Positions 34,610-44,144 of a DNA stretch of 64,000 nucleotides are shown here, in pieces. The DNA comes from Polycladomyces abyssicola (GTDB lineage Bacteria > Bacillota > Bacilli > Thermoactinomycetales > JIR-001), in NCBI RefSeq assembly GCF_018326425.1, contig NZ_AP024601.1, forward strand, positions 2,282,001-2,346,000, read 5' to 3'. Made by a program: the position numbers and the translations under genes. Under the pieces are notes generated by a model. That model saw only the letters and a list, made by a program, of their open reading frames with translations, was not told the DNA's origin and made no database searches. Every line of letters starts with the position of its first letter. The stretch's first letter is position 1.

Positions 34610-36601
34610 TCAATGGGCCTGGTTCTGCATGAAACGCTGGTAATAAAGTTGTATCATCTTTTCCGCAATCGGGCCGGCCCCTACCGCACCATAGCCTCCT
34701 TCCGGCACCACAACGGCTACTGCGATCTGCGGATTGTCGGCAGGAGCAAAGGCGATGAATACGGAGTTTTCCACCCGGCCGCGTCCCGGAATATCCTGCT
34801 CCGACGTACCGGTCTTGGCGGCCACCTGAAACGGCAGTCCTTTGAACAGCTGAGAAGCGGTGCCGCCGGGTTGAGTAACCGCCACCATCCCCTTCGTTAC
34901 CGTATCAAAATACCGAGGATTGATCGCAGCGCGATTCAACACTTCCGGTTTCGTTTCTTCAATCACCTTATTGTTTGCATCTACTATTTTTTCCACCAAC
35001 TGCGGACGTAACCGTACCCCTTTGTTGGCCAAAGTGGCCGCATACTGTGCCAGCTGCAACGTGGTATAACGTTGGGCCTGCCCAAATGAGGCCAGCGCCA
35101 TCGCACCCAATCCGGAGAAACGCTTGGCGATGCTGCGATAGTCTTCCGTTCCGTCCTGTTCCCCTTTCAACCGGACGCCCGTCGGAACACCCAACCCAAA
35201 CTGGTGGGTGTAGTCCAGAAATTTTTTCAGCGCCTTTTCTTTGTCCCGCCGGTACCATTTCGTACCCAACCATGCCATGAAGGTGTTGGAGGACTTTTGC
35301 AGCGCCCGGATCGGATTCAGCACGCCGTAGTTGTGCCCGCCGGCATTGCGAATGGGCGGAGTCGCTTCCGCATAGTAAAATTTCCCCGGGTCCGCCCAAT
35401 AGGTCCACGGTGTGATCAACTTTTCCTGAAGCCCCATCAAAACCATCAGCGGCTTAAACGTAGACCCCAAGGGCAACACCGAAAATGGATGCCGGTTTAC
35501 CACCCGGTCCGGGTTATCGTAACCGCTGGCATCAAATGGCGCCTCTTCGATCGTGCCGTTGCGAATCACAAATCGCAGATTTTCGTAGTCTTTGGGCGAA
35601 ACGCGCCGATTCCAAATACTCGGATCGTAGTCGGGGTAACTAACCATCGCCCGGATCTTACCCGTTTTGACTTCCATCGCCACCGCGTAGGCCGATTTGG
35701 CGTATGGCGCCTGGTTTTTGCCTCCCATCGTCCGTAAATGGCGCAAATGCTCCTCGATAAATTTCTCTGTCTCCAACTGCATTTGTTCATCCAATGTCAA
35801 ATATAAGCTGTTACCCGGTCGAGGATGCACCTCTTTGAGTACCTGCACTACTTTTCCCGATGAATTTACCCTCACCAGACGGTATCCGTGCTTGCCTCGC
35901 AATTGGTCCTGGTAGCTGTACTCAATTCCATCCATCCCCACCTGTTCCCAATCCAGGTATCCCCCTTGATCCGGCTTTTCCGCAGCTGATTTGTATTTTT
36001 TCAAGGAGGATTTTGCTCCTGCGAATGATCGGACATAGCCAATCGTCTGCACTGCAAACGTATCATTCCGATATTTGCGCAGGGGTTCCATGATCACGTT
36101 AATTCCGGGAAACAGGGATGGATTTTCCACCAGTTCGACCACTTCTCGTTCCGTCAGGCGGTCCTTGATCTTTTTCGGATAATAGGGAGGCTCTCGGCGG
36201 GGCACATCATTTCCTTTGGCATCCAGACCTACATCCATCGACTGAAGAACTTCTTCCAACGGCAGATGCAATACTTGGGCCAACCGTTTGGCAGTCGCCA
36301 GCTTTCGATCTTTTGGGTCGTCCGTTTCCAAATAAATGGCCGTATACAGCGATTGGTTGGTCACAATCGGTTTGCCGTTCCGGTCGTAGATATTGCCCCT
36401 GGGGGCAAGAACGGGAATTTGCTTGAAGTTGTTCTCAGCAGCGAGGCGATGATATCGTTCTCCCCCGCCCAACTGCACCCAACTCAATCTGAGAACCAAT
36501 ATCACAAAAAGCAGAAAAACAAACAGCCACAACACATGCAACCGTTGAAAACTCATCTCTTTCGGTGTCATGTGATGTTTCGGTCTGATCATCCCGATCA
36601 T
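34610..36601 (-). CDS. Class B penicillin-binding protein (PBP2 / MrdA-like transpeptidase)
   Basis: 663 residues: short cytoplasmic N-terminus, one membrane anchor (about residues 18-40), dimerisation domain beginning APRGNIYDRNG, and C-terminal transpeptidase. The active-site Ser is S380 in SxxK (GSTFKPLM), with SSN further on and KTGTSE (K596). It cross-links peptidoglycan in elongation, septation or spore wall synthesis. The ATG at 36601 has AAGGG 5 nt upstream; an open frame reaching 36883 lacks family similarity and is not believed. The 36602-36926 gap holds only the protease promoter. Confidence 0.9.
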   Translation of the reverse strand: MIGMIRPKHHMTPKEMSFQRLHVLWLFVFLLFVILVLRLSWVQLGGGERYHRLAAENNFKQIPVLAPRGNIYDRNGKPIVTNQSLYTAIYLETDDPKDRKLATAKRLAQVLHLPLEEVLQSMDVGLDAKGNDVPRREPPYYPKKIKDRLTEREVVELVENPSLFPGINVIMEPLRKYRNDTFAVQTIGYVRSFAGAKSSLKKYKSAAEKPDQGGYLDWEQVGMDGIEYSYQDQLRGKHGYRLVRVNSSGKVVQVLKEVHPRPGNSLYLTLDEQMQLETEKFIEEHLRHLRTMGGKNQAPYAKSAYAVAMEVKTGKIRAMVSYPDYDPSIWNRRVSPKDYENLRFVIRNGTIEEAPFDASGYDNPDRVVNRHPFSVLPLGSTFKPLMVLMGLQEKLITPWTYWADPGKFYYAEATPPIRNAGGHNYGVLNPIRALQKSSNTFMAWLGTKWYRRDKEKALKKFLDYTHQFGLGVPTGVRLKGEQDGTEDYRSIAKRFSGLGAMALASFGQAQRYTTLQLAQYAATLANKGVRLRPQLVEKIVDANNKVIEETKPEVLNRAAINPRYFDTVTKGMVAVTQPGGTASQLFKGLPFQVAAKTGTSEQDIPGRGRVENSVFIAFAPADNPQIAVAVVVPEGGYGAVGAGPIAEKMIQLYYQRFMQNQAH

Positions 36602-36858
36602 CCCAACCCTTCTACGGTTATGGGTGTCTGGCAATCCGCTTTTTCGGGGTGAACCTGTTTCTTCTCGTTCCAGTTTCGCTTGATCTCCAAAATCACTTGT
36701 GGGAAACAGGCCCACTCTTTCATGAGGTCTACCATTACCAGAGACTACTGGCCAGACACTCCCTGAAAATCCTTCGCAAAATCCGTCTTCTAGTTTAACA
36801 CAAAACCTCGCGGCAAAAGGGGACAAAAGCGCAACTTTACGTGAAAAGGACAACGGTT

Positions 36859-36886
36859 GTGACAAACTTTTCCTACCAATCATAAT
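36859..36886 (+). promoter_or_regulatory. Candidate sigma-A promoter of the S8 protease
   Basis: GTGACA (36859-36864) and CATAAT (36881-36886) with a 16-bp spacer, each 5 of 6 to consensus. About 40 bp upstream of the ATG at 36927. Confidence 0.55.
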
Positions 36887-36926
36887 GTAAAACTATACGA
36901 GATTGATTGGAAGGAGAATCATCACC

Positions 36927-38207
36927 ATGTCTTACACTCATGCCGCATGGATTCACAAACACAGTAAACGGATGGATGGCGCTTTACGTACCCATCTCAT
37001 CCAACGGTATCAGACACTACGCCGTGTTCCCTGTTTTTTGCACCATCTGGCCACCCATGTTATACACGTACTGTCCCGCACCCGCGTACTCATCAAAATG
37101 TCCCCCTCCTCCACCGCCAGCCTGCAATGGGCCGAAAAGTGGATGTATGAAATCGGCTGTCCCACCATGAAATATTTCCACAGCATCGGGATGTTTGCCG
37201 CCCAGCTGTCGCTGTCCCAACTTCAGTCGCTTTTGGAAATGCCGTCAGTGGAAAAAGTATATTTGGACCGCAAGGTGCATGCGCTTCTGGACACCGCCGT
37301 TCCTTCCGTAGGTGCTCCCCAAGTCTGGAGCGGGGGAAATGAGGGGGAGGGTGTCACCATCGCCGTTGTGGACACAGGCATCCATCCGCATCCTGATTTG
37401 ACACAGCCGACCAACCGGATCATCGCTTTCAAGGACTTTGTTAAAGGGAAAACCAACCCGTACGACGATAACGGCCACGGCACACATTGCGCCGGATGTG
37501 CCGCCGGAAACGGATACCGTTCAAGCGGTAAGTACCGGGGCGCCGCTCCTAAAGCCCGTTTGGTGGGAGTCAAGGTACTGGACAAAATGGGTTCCGGCAG
37601 CTTGTCCACCGTAATCGAAGGGATCCAGTGGTGCATCGATCATCGCGATGAATACGGCATTCGTGTGATCTCCTTGTCACTGGGCAGCACCAGCCAACAC
37701 TCCTATAAAGACGACCCGGTATGTCAGGCGGTGGAAGAAGCATGGAATCACGGCATCACCGTCGTGGTCGCCGCCGGAAATGAAGGGCCCGAACCCCGAA
37801 CCATCGCCAGTCCGGGCATCCATCCTCGGGTGATCACTGTCGGGGCCACCGATGACCACAGCACAGTGGACAATAGTGACAACACGATCGCCTCATTTTC
37901 CAGCCGAGGGCCAACCATCGACGGGATCGTCAAGCCCGACCTTGTCGCTCCAGGCAGCCAAATCACTTCCCTGCGTGTGAAACGTTCCTACTTGGATAAA
38001 ATGTCTCCTGACAGGCGAGTGGGTGACAACTATACCTCCTTATCCGGAACGTCGATGGCCACCCCCATCGTAGCCGGTGTCGCCGCCCTGATTCTCACGT
38101 CCGATCCCGCCCTCACACCCGATCAAGTGAAACAACAACTGCTTGAAAAAGCACAAGATCTCAAGTTCCCGGAAAACGAACAAGGACGGGGTCAGGTCAG
38201 AGCCTGA
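36927..38207 (+). CDS. S8 family serine peptidase (AprX-like)
   Basis: 426 residues. The catalytic triad is visible: D149 in VVDTG, H184 in GHGTHCAG, S376 in SGTSMATP. The first ~120 residues act like a propeptide (SVEKVYLDRKVHALLD precedes the domain). No signal peptide was seen, as for B. subtilis AprX, an intracellular protease. AAGGAG lies 10 nt before ATG 36927. It ends 14 bp from the convergent second S8 gene. Confidence 0.9.
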   Translation: MSYTHAAWIHKHSKRMDGALRTHLIQRYQTLRRVPCFLHHLATHVIHVLSRTRVLIKMSPSSTASLQWAEKWMYEIGCPTMKYFHSIGMFAAQLSLSQLQSLLEMPSVEKVYLDRKVHALLDTAVPSVGAPQVWSGGNEGEGVTIAVVDTGIHPHPDLTQPTNRIIAFKDFVKGKTNPYDDNGHGTHCAGCAAGNGYRSSGKYRGAAPKARLVGVKVLDKMGSGSLSTVIEGIQWCIDHRDEYGIRVISLSLGSTSQHSYKDDPVCQAVEEAWNHGITVVVAAGNEGPEPRTIASPGIHPRVITVGATDDHSTVDNSDNTIASFSSRGPTIDGIVKPDLVAPGSQITSLRVKRSYLDKMSPDRRVGDNYTSLSGTSMATPIVAGVAALILTSDPALTPDQVKQQLLEKAQDLKFPENEQGRGQVRA

Positions 38208-38221
38208 TCACCCGCCCGATG

Positions 38222-39343
38222 TTACCGAGCCAATACACGCACACAACGATACGCATTTACCATCCCCAACAGCTCCGTTCCGCTGATCGGTTCACACGTC
38301 TGGATGAGGATTTTACGCATCTGTTCCGGCGTCAATTCGGAACGCAGATACAACATCAAGGCCACTGTGCCGGTTACGTGGGGCACCGACATCGACGTTC
38401 CACTCATCTCGCGGGTCGAATTGTTCAACCATGCGGAACGAATTTTGTCCCCCGGTGCCGCCAGATCCGTCCCTTCCCCCAGATTGCTGAAGGAAGCCAA
38501 CTGCCCGTTTTTCCCCGTAGCCGTCACCGCAATCGTTTCCGGGTAGCGAGCCGGATAGTCGATCATCGACCGGTTGCCCTGATTGCCTGCAGCGGCCACC
38601 ATCACGATGCCCCGCCTGTGAGCCATTTGAATCGCATGGCGAAGCGCCTCGCTCGCCTTGTCCATTCCAAAGCTCATGTTGACGACCTGCATCTGGTTTT
38701 CAATGCACCAATTGATCGCACTCAACAGGTCGGACAGATTGGCGCTGCCCTTTCGGTTGAACGCTTTGACCGCATATAGATGGGCGCGCGGCGCCACCCC
38801 TAAAACGCCCAGCTCGTTGGACCGTCCGGCGATCGTTCCCGCGACGTGGGTTCCGTGACCATTGTAATCATACGGAGAAAAAATGGGAGACAAAATGTTG
38901 CTGCCCCCTTGGTAATTGTCCCGGATCGCCGGATGATCATGAGCGATCCCGGTATCGATCACCGCCACCCTCACCGCACGCCCCCGGCTGATCCTCCACA
39001 CACGGTTGGCCTCAATTTGCCGAACGCCCCAGGGCACGGTATAGGGCTGTTCCGAGACCACCGCTCCCACATAGGGATCAGTGATCGTTACTTTGATGTC
39101 GGGTTCGATATATTCCAAACCCAAATAGTGCTCCGATTCACGAGGATGATCATGAACAAACTCGCCGATCACCATGTGGAGGTACGGCAGAAACCGAAAC
39201 GACCGACAGCCCATTTGGCGAAAATAGCGCATCAACGTTCGCGGATCGCTCCATTTCCTGACATAAAATATCTTTCGAACCCGCTGCTGTCTCGGATCAT
39301 GCCGGTAAGGAGGCGGGGAATTAAACCATTCCGGCATCTTCAT
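38222..39343 (-). CDS. S8 family serine peptidase
   Basis: 373 residues. Triad D130 in VIDTG, H163 in NGHGTHVAG and S317 in MSGTSMSVP. An N-terminal segment of about 100 residues (RKIFYVRKW to YVGAVV) is propeptide-like. No signal peptide. It differs substantially from the neighbouring S8 protease, so it is not a recent duplicate. GGGGAG lies 8 nt before ATG 39343; a GTG at 39352 is less likely. Confidence 0.9.
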   Translation of the reverse strand: MKMPEWFNSPPPYRHDPRQQRVRKIFYVRKWSDPRTLMRYFRQMGCRSFRFLPYLHMVIGEFVHDHPRESEHYLGLEYIEPDIKVTITDPYVGAVVSEQPYTVPWGVRQIEANRVWRISRGRAVRVAVIDTGIAHDHPAIRDNYQGGSNILSPIFSPYDYNGHGTHVAGTIAGRSNELGVLGVAPRAHLYAVKAFNRKGSANLSDLLSAINWCIENQMQVVNMSFGMDKASEALRHAIQMAHRRGIVMVAAAGNQGNRSMIDYPARYPETIAVTATGKNGQLASFSNLGEGTDLAAPGDKIRSAWLNNSTREMSGTSMSVPHVTGTVALMLYLRSELTPEQMRKILIQTCEPISGTELLGMVNAYRCVRVLAR

Positions 39344-39426
39344 CTTATTCACTCCCCATCATCACTTCTTCCACCGAAACCGAATATATTGAGACCGAAT
39401 GCGTGTACCACAGGAGGGTGGATACC

Positions 39427-39852
39427 ATGCCAGCCAAACGGTCTTCCAATGACAATTCCGCCAACAAGCGGAACCTGATTCAAGGGATGGAGAAAATGAA
39501 TCTCCTGACCAAAGAAATATCGTTGATGACTTCCCAAATGGAACAATGGATACAAGCGTTGACTAACCTCTCTTATGCCGTTAAAGACCAAGACCTTCTT
39601 CGCGACGTCATTTCCTCCCTGTCTAAAATGCAACCCAAATCGGATGGGAAAAACCCGAAACCGACCACTTCCCAGCAATCGCCCCAACCCAATAAGACAC
39701 CGACCACTTCCCAGCAATCGCCCCCAGCCAAGGATGAAAACAACTCCCCTTATAAGCCGCACTCCCCGGACGGGGACAGTTTGTTCGATCTCCTCAACGC
39801 ACCGTCATTGGAAAAAATAGTCAAACATGTGATGGAGAAAAAGAAGAAATAG
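39427..39852 (+). CDS. Unrecognised small hydrophilic protein with a short internal repeat
   Basis: 141 residues. An N-terminal helical part (about 10-75, Leu/Met rich, possibly coiled coil) is followed by a Pro/Ser/Gln linker holding two PTTSQQSP repeats, and a short C-terminal helix ending in a Lys run. GGAGG lies 9 nt upstream. Such architecture is seen in spore-coat-associated proteins, but no family is recognised. Confidence 0.6.
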   Translation: MPAKRSSNDNSANKRNLIQGMEKMNLLTKEISLMTSQMEQWIQALTNLSYAVKDQDLLRDVISSLSKMQPKSDGKNPKPTTSQQSPQPNKTPTTSQQSPPAKDENNSPYKPHSPDGDSLFDLLNAPSLEKIVKHVMEKKKK

Positions 39853-39929
39853 GGTGATGGGTTAACCTCACCATGGCAGGAACTCACTGGGGGTGGAAAG
39901 GGGGATAGTCGGCCGATGCCGGCAACACC

Positions 39930-40268
39930 TCAACGCCCCTGTTTTTTCTTTCGCGGGCGATGTTTTCGCGTTTTGGTCAACAGGTATGCAATCCGCTTGG
40001 CCTCCACCTGATCGGTACCTGAATCGTCTTCGCACCGCTCCGTGGGCGCAGTTGCCGACTGAGCGGATTGGATTTGGCGCAGGAGTTGCATGATCTTCTG
40101 TCGTCCCTGTTCTCCCTGTCCCTGTTCCGCAACCCAATCAAGCCAGCCCTGGGAACGTTGATGGCGATACGATTCACAAAACCGATCCAGCTCGCTCTGC
40201 AACCACTTGTTGTTTACCAATCTCGAGGCCGATTTCGAAATGTGCTGACGTGGCGATTGTGCAGTCAT
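39930..40268 (-). CDS. Unrecognised small basic protein
   Basis: 112 residues, rich in Arg, Gln and Ser, ending in a strongly basic RKHRPRKKKQGR-type tail. Probably helical, no membrane segment, possibly nucleic-acid binding from its charge alone. A good GGAGG lies 7 nt before ATG 40268. Convergent with the previous gene. Confidence 0.55.
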   Translation of the reverse strand: MTAQSPRQHISKSASRLVNNKWLQSELDRFCESYRHQRSQGWLDWVAEQGQGEQGRQKIMQLLRQIQSAQSATAPTERCEDDSGTDQVEAKRIAYLLTKTRKHRPRKKKQGR

Positions 40269-40546
40269 GACGTACCCTCCCCTTGCGAATGGTGTCACAT
40301 CATTTTTAACGGGTACCTTCCACTTTTTCTTCGTTTCGCCAAGTTAAAGGTCGCTTTGCCAGAAAAAGACCACCACAATTTTTATCCAATCATCCCCCGA
40401 TGCTTACACCATTACATGTATGTCTCGACTGGGAGAATGCACACGTTATTCACCCAGCCCGTCAAAAAAGGGCCTGGGCCTAAGGCGTGACAGATAAATC
40501 AATCCGATTCGTTTTCCTGGCTCACTCCACCGATTAGAAAAATAAC

Positions 40547-40716
40547 AATGATTTGGCTATCAAATTCGGACACACTTTGGAAGACCAAATCCAAGGGCAA
40601 ATCAGAGCCGGTTTTCGCATCGAGGGATTTTCGAAGATACCTACAGCGGACAAAGATTGATTGATCAGTAGTACACGAGTTCTTTCATCGCCACCAAGGC
40701 CGTGAAACCCTTGTGA
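40547..40716 (+). pseudogene. Remnant of a class I SAM-dependent methyltransferase gene (C-terminal end)
   Basis: The DNA translates to LAIKFGHTLEDQIQGQIRAGF and then, after a frame change near 40627, to FEDTYSGQRLIDQ, an in-frame stop, and YTSSFIATKAVKPL. This is the typical C-terminus of many Bacillota class I methyltransferases. Frameshift, internal stop and absent 5' part show that it is decayed. The surrounding 40269-40837 gap otherwise holds only the terminator at 40719-40754. Confidence 0.7.
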
Positions 40717-40718
40717 AT

Positions 40719-40754
40719 AAAAAAAGCCGCAAGCGAATGTTGTTCCGCTTGCGG
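40719..40754 (-). terminator. Rho-independent terminator of the sigma-54 regulator gene
   Basis: CCGCAAGCG (40727-40735) and CGCTTGCGG (40746-40754) form a 9-bp stem. On the minus strand it is followed by CTTTTTTTATT. It lies 84 bp past the stop at 40838. Confidence 0.85.
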
Positions 40755-40837
40755 GTTATATTTCATGAAGGCAGAGTCTTAGGCAGTAGATTTACTTGAC
40801 CAGCTAGAGCTTATTTGTAGTTTCCTCCAGACACTTA

Positions 40838-42238
40838 TCAGAAGGTAAGCTGATATTTTTTCAGCTTCATATAGAATCCCTTGCGGCTCATACCCAGACG
40901 TTGGATAGCTTCCGTCTTTGTTCTGGATTCCCGTAGGGCCTTGATGATCATCTCTTTTTCTACCTGCTCCATGACCTCTTTCAGGTTTGCTTTGGAAGGG
41001 ACCTCCTTTGCAAGGGGAGGTGCTGCGGCTTCTTCTCTCTCACCAATGACAACTGGGCTGCCTTTGACATACTCCCAGATATGTTGCGGCAGGTGCTGAA
41101 CATCCAGAAGCTGCCCCTCGGAGAGGACGTACATATACTCGATACAGCTTTGAAGCTCACGCACGTTGCCAGGCCAGGAATACCTTTTAATCATATCCAG
41201 GACCCGAGGAGAAAAGGCTTTCTGCCGACCATGCCGTTCCTCCAGCTTCCGCTTGAAGTGCTCTGCTAACAAAAGCACATCAGAACAACGTTCCCTGAGG
41301 GGTGGGAGGTGAATGGGGATGACACTGATTCGGTAGTAAAAATCCGGGCGGAACCTCCCGTTTTCCACCATAGACTCCAAGTCGCGGTTGGTGGCGGCGA
41401 TAAGGCGGAAGCGGACAGGGCGGGCTTTGGTCCCCCCTACCCGGATCACTTCCCGCTCCTGAAGAACTCGGAGCAGCTTGGATTGGAGCATGGGACTGAT
41501 TTCACCGATTTCGTCCAAAAACAGTGTCCCGCCCCCAGCCAACTCAATCAGACCAGGCTTACCGCCCTTTTGTGCTCCGGTAAATGCGCCAGCCTCATAG
41601 CCGAAAAGCTCCGATTCGATCAAGGTTTCCGGGATGGAAGCCATGTTGAGTGCGATAAAGGGGCCGTCAGAGAAAGGGCTGGCTTCATGGATGGCCTTTG
41701 CAAACACCTCTTTCCCTACCCCGGTCTCCCCTCTGAGGAGCACGGTGGTATCCGTCTGGGCCACCTTTTTTGCAATGTAAATCACATTTTTCAACTCCCG
41801 GCTCTCGCCGATCAAGCGACTGAAAGGGTCCCCTCCCTCTGCCGCCTTTTCTTTTTTGCACCATACGGGGGTTGACAGGAGAGAGGAGTCGGCGGAAAAT
41901 AACGAAACTGGGCGAAAAATGCCGATTGCTCCCACTTTTTCCCCTTCGTCGTAGACGGGAAAACTATTGCCCACGATATCCATGCCCACAGATTCGATAT
42001 AGGAGTAATCGTGATAGACTGGCCGCTCCGTCTCCAGCACCTCAATGATCCGCGCTTTGGGCTCGATGTCGGATAAACGCCTGCCGATCACCTTGTCCCT
42101 GGGGACGCCAATCAGACGGGAATAGGCACTGTTGGCATGAAGGATCTCCGTATCGTTACCGATAAACAGGAATATCTCATCCAAATGGTCCAATATACTG
42201 AACCAATTTTTTAACAAAACTTGCTGGCTCTTGCCCAT
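40838..42238 (-). CDS. Sigma-54-dependent transcriptional activator (PAS-AAA-Fis HTH)
   Basis: 466 residues: an N-terminal PAS sensor (about 15-110), the AAA+ domain with Walker A GETGVGKE, the sigma-54 contact loop GAFTGA in YEAGAFTGAQKG, Walker B FLDEIGE, and a C-terminal Fis-type helix-turn-helix (EAIQRLGMSRKGFYMKLKKY). It binds enhancer sites and remodels sigma-54 RNA polymerase. It lies at the end of a twelve-gene acyl-CoA operon whose front has a sigma-54 promoter and enhancer-like repeats, so it is the obvious regulator. The 154-bp gap upstream has only a weak TTGACT -35. Confidence 0.93.
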   Translation of the reverse strand: MGKSQQVLLKNWFSILDHLDEIFLFIGNDTEILHANSAYSRLIGVPRDKVIGRRLSDIEPKARIIEVLETERPVYHDYSYIESVGMDIVGNSFPVYDEGEKVGAIGIFRPVSLFSADSSLLSTPVWCKKEKAAEGGDPFSRLIGESRELKNVIYIAKKVAQTDTTVLLRGETGVGKEVFAKAIHEASPFSDGPFIALNMASIPETLIESELFGYEAGAFTGAQKGGKPGLIELAGGGTLFLDEIGEISPMLQSKLLRVLQEREVIRVGGTKARPVRFRLIAATNRDLESMVENGRFRPDFYYRISVIPIHLPPLRERCSDVLLLAEHFKRKLEERHGRQKAFSPRVLDMIKRYSWPGNVRELQSCIEYMYVLSEGQLLDVQHLPQHIWEYVKGSPVVIGEREEAAAPPLAKEVPSKANLKEVMEQVEKEMIIKALRESRTKTEAIQRLGMSRKGFYMKLKKYQLTF

Positions 42239-42392
42239 CTTTCCCCCCGGAAGAGCTGATACGTTGTTGTATTTATTTTTTCATTGATTCTGAAAAGAGT
42301 CAACATGAGGTATGATATTCCAGTAGTAGAGGGTATGGGGTCTCTACTTCTTCCATCAATTCTGTGAGTTCTTTCGGATAAACGCTTCCTTC

Positions 42393-44069
42393 TCATACTT
42401 GTTTTTGCTTTTTGAGTTCTTTTTCCTGCAGTACCCGCCAGAGGATTTTTCCGCTTCCAGACATGGGGAGAGAACGAACAAACTCCACAATACGAGGGTA
42501 TTTGTACACTGCCATCTGTCCCTTGGACCAGTCAATAATGTCTTGTTCCGTGACAGTGCCGACTGCTTGCTCTTTTAGAACGATAAACGCTTTCACCGTC
42601 TCGCCGCGGCGGTCGTCGGGCACGCCGATGACACACGCTTGCTCTACAGCGGGATGTTTGTAGAGGATGGATTCCACCTCTGTAGGCCATACCTTGAACC
42701 CGGCGGCATTGATCATGCGCTTGACGCGATCGACGATAAAGAAGTAACCTTCTTCGTCGTATTTGCCGATATCGCCAGTGCGGAAGAACCTCTTCCCATC
42801 GATCTCGATGAAAGCCTTGCTGTTTTCCTCCGGACGATTCCAATATCCTTTGAACACCTGTGGCCCGCGAACAACAATCTCTCCTTCTTCCCCCGGGCCG
42901 AGTTCCCGCAGGGTTTCGAGATCGACAACGCGTGCATCGACGTCGAAGAACGGAACCCCGGCGCACTGCAGTTTCGGACGATCTGGCGGATTGAGGTGAG
43001 TCTGCGCAATCGTCTCGGATAAACCATACCCTTCGACGTAGCGAATCCCCGTCAACTGGTACAACTTCTCTCCCACTGCTTCCGGCAGGGGCGCTCCCCC
43101 GCCCCCGATGAAACGCAATGAATCGATACGATATTTGGACAAATGGGGATTTGCCAAAAAATCCACAACCATTGTCGCGATGTTTGTCCAGTGTGTGCAC
43201 TTCGTCCGTTCAATCAACTTTGCCGCAATATCCCGGTTCCAGCGTGTTAAGAGCACAATCGTACTGCCTGTGTAAATCGGTACATTCATGCCGTGTTGCA
43301 AACCGGTTACGTGAAATAAAGGCAGTGTCGACAAAGTGACAGCTTCCGGTGTGGTCTGATTCCAGACACAACTACCGACGACGTTCGCCTGAACCGTCCG
43401 GTGCGTGTGGATACAGCCCTTCGGCTTTCCGGTCGTCCCCGACGTATATGGAATCACCGCCAGGTCATCCGCCACCACTTCAACCGGACCAGGTTGATGT
43501 CCTCTGTCCAGCGCTTCATTCCAAAAGACCACCGTCGAGTTGTTAATGCCACGCCGGGGAGCAGCTACGACCTCTGGCAGTTCATATTCGGTTGTGCCGG
43601 GTAAATAATCCGAATATGTGGCGACGATGAGGTGTTTGAGAACGCCTTTATGCAGGACGGGGGCGATCCGTTCGTACAGTTCCTGACCGATGACCGCTGC
43701 CTTCGCACCGCAATCGCCGACATAGAACGATAGTTCATCCGTGGTATTCATGGGGTTGATCGGGACTACCACCGCGTTCGCACGCAGGATGGCGTAAAAG
43801 GCAATAATGAATTGCGGTGAGTTCTGCATGTACAGAACCACTCTGTCACCTTTCCCCACACCCAGTTCCGCTTGCAGATACCCTGCGAGCACATTCACTT
43901 CATCACATAATTTCCGGTAGGAAATGGTGTTTCCGTAGTAATAGATGGCGGTCTTTTGCGGGTAACGGCGGGCAGAAACCTCAAGGTTGTCGTAAATGGT
44001 TGTCTCCGGGATGGTCAGTGTGGTCGGCAGACGTTTCGGCCAGAACTGAAAATGGCGCTCCGTCATCAT
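42393..44069 (-). CDS. AMP-forming acyl-CoA ligase
   Basis: 558 residues with the adenylate-forming signatures: YTSGTTGKPKG (P-loop), YGLSET, FFRTGDIG and the C-terminal Lys region SGSGKILWRVL. It activates a fatty or hydroxy acid to its CoA ester via an acyl-AMP. GGTGG lies 6 nt before ATG 44069 (tandem ATGATG). The last enzyme gene of the operon and one of two different ligases, perhaps for different chain lengths. Confidence 0.9.
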   Translation of the reverse strand: MMTERHFQFWPKRLPTTLTIPETTIYDNLEVSARRYPQKTAIYYYGNTISYRKLCDEVNVLAGYLQAELGVGKGDRVVLYMQNSPQFIIAFYAILRANAVVVPINPMNTTDELSFYVGDCGAKAAVIGQELYERIAPVLHKGVLKHLIVATYSDYLPGTTEYELPEVVAAPRRGINNSTVVFWNEALDRGHQPGPVEVVADDLAVIPYTSGTTGKPKGCIHTHRTVQANVVGSCVWNQTTPEAVTLSTLPLFHVTGLQHGMNVPIYTGSTIVLLTRWNRDIAAKLIERTKCTHWTNIATMVVDFLANPHLSKYRIDSLRFIGGGGAPLPEAVGEKLYQLTGIRYVEGYGLSETIAQTHLNPPDRPKLQCAGVPFFDVDARVVDLETLRELGPGEEGEIVVRGPQVFKGYWNRPEENSKAFIEIDGKRFFRTGDIGKYDEEGYFFIVDRVKRMINAAGFKVWPTEVESILYKHPAVEQACVIGVPDDRRGETVKAFIVLKEQAVGTVTEQDIIDWSKGQMAVYKYPRIVEFVRSLPMSGSGKILWRVLQEKELKKQKQV

Positions 44070-44144
44070 TTCACACCACCTTGAATATTGGTTCCATCGT
44101 CCCAATTGTGAAGCACTTGGCTTTTCCCATTCAGAATGGCTTCC

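Noticed and set aside
36602-36883. N-terminal extension of the penicillin-binding protein
   Set aside because: The sequence lacks family similarity and hydrophobic organisation; the anchor helix begins shortly after the ATG at 36601.
39660-39730. Short tandem repeats as a CRISPR or minisatellite
   Set aside because: There are only two copies, in frame, encoding PTTSQQSP within a coding sequence.
42239-42392. Sigma-54 promoter directly before the activator gene
   Set aside because: No TGGC-N8-TGC pattern was found there; the gene probably relies on read-through or a weak sigma-A promoter.
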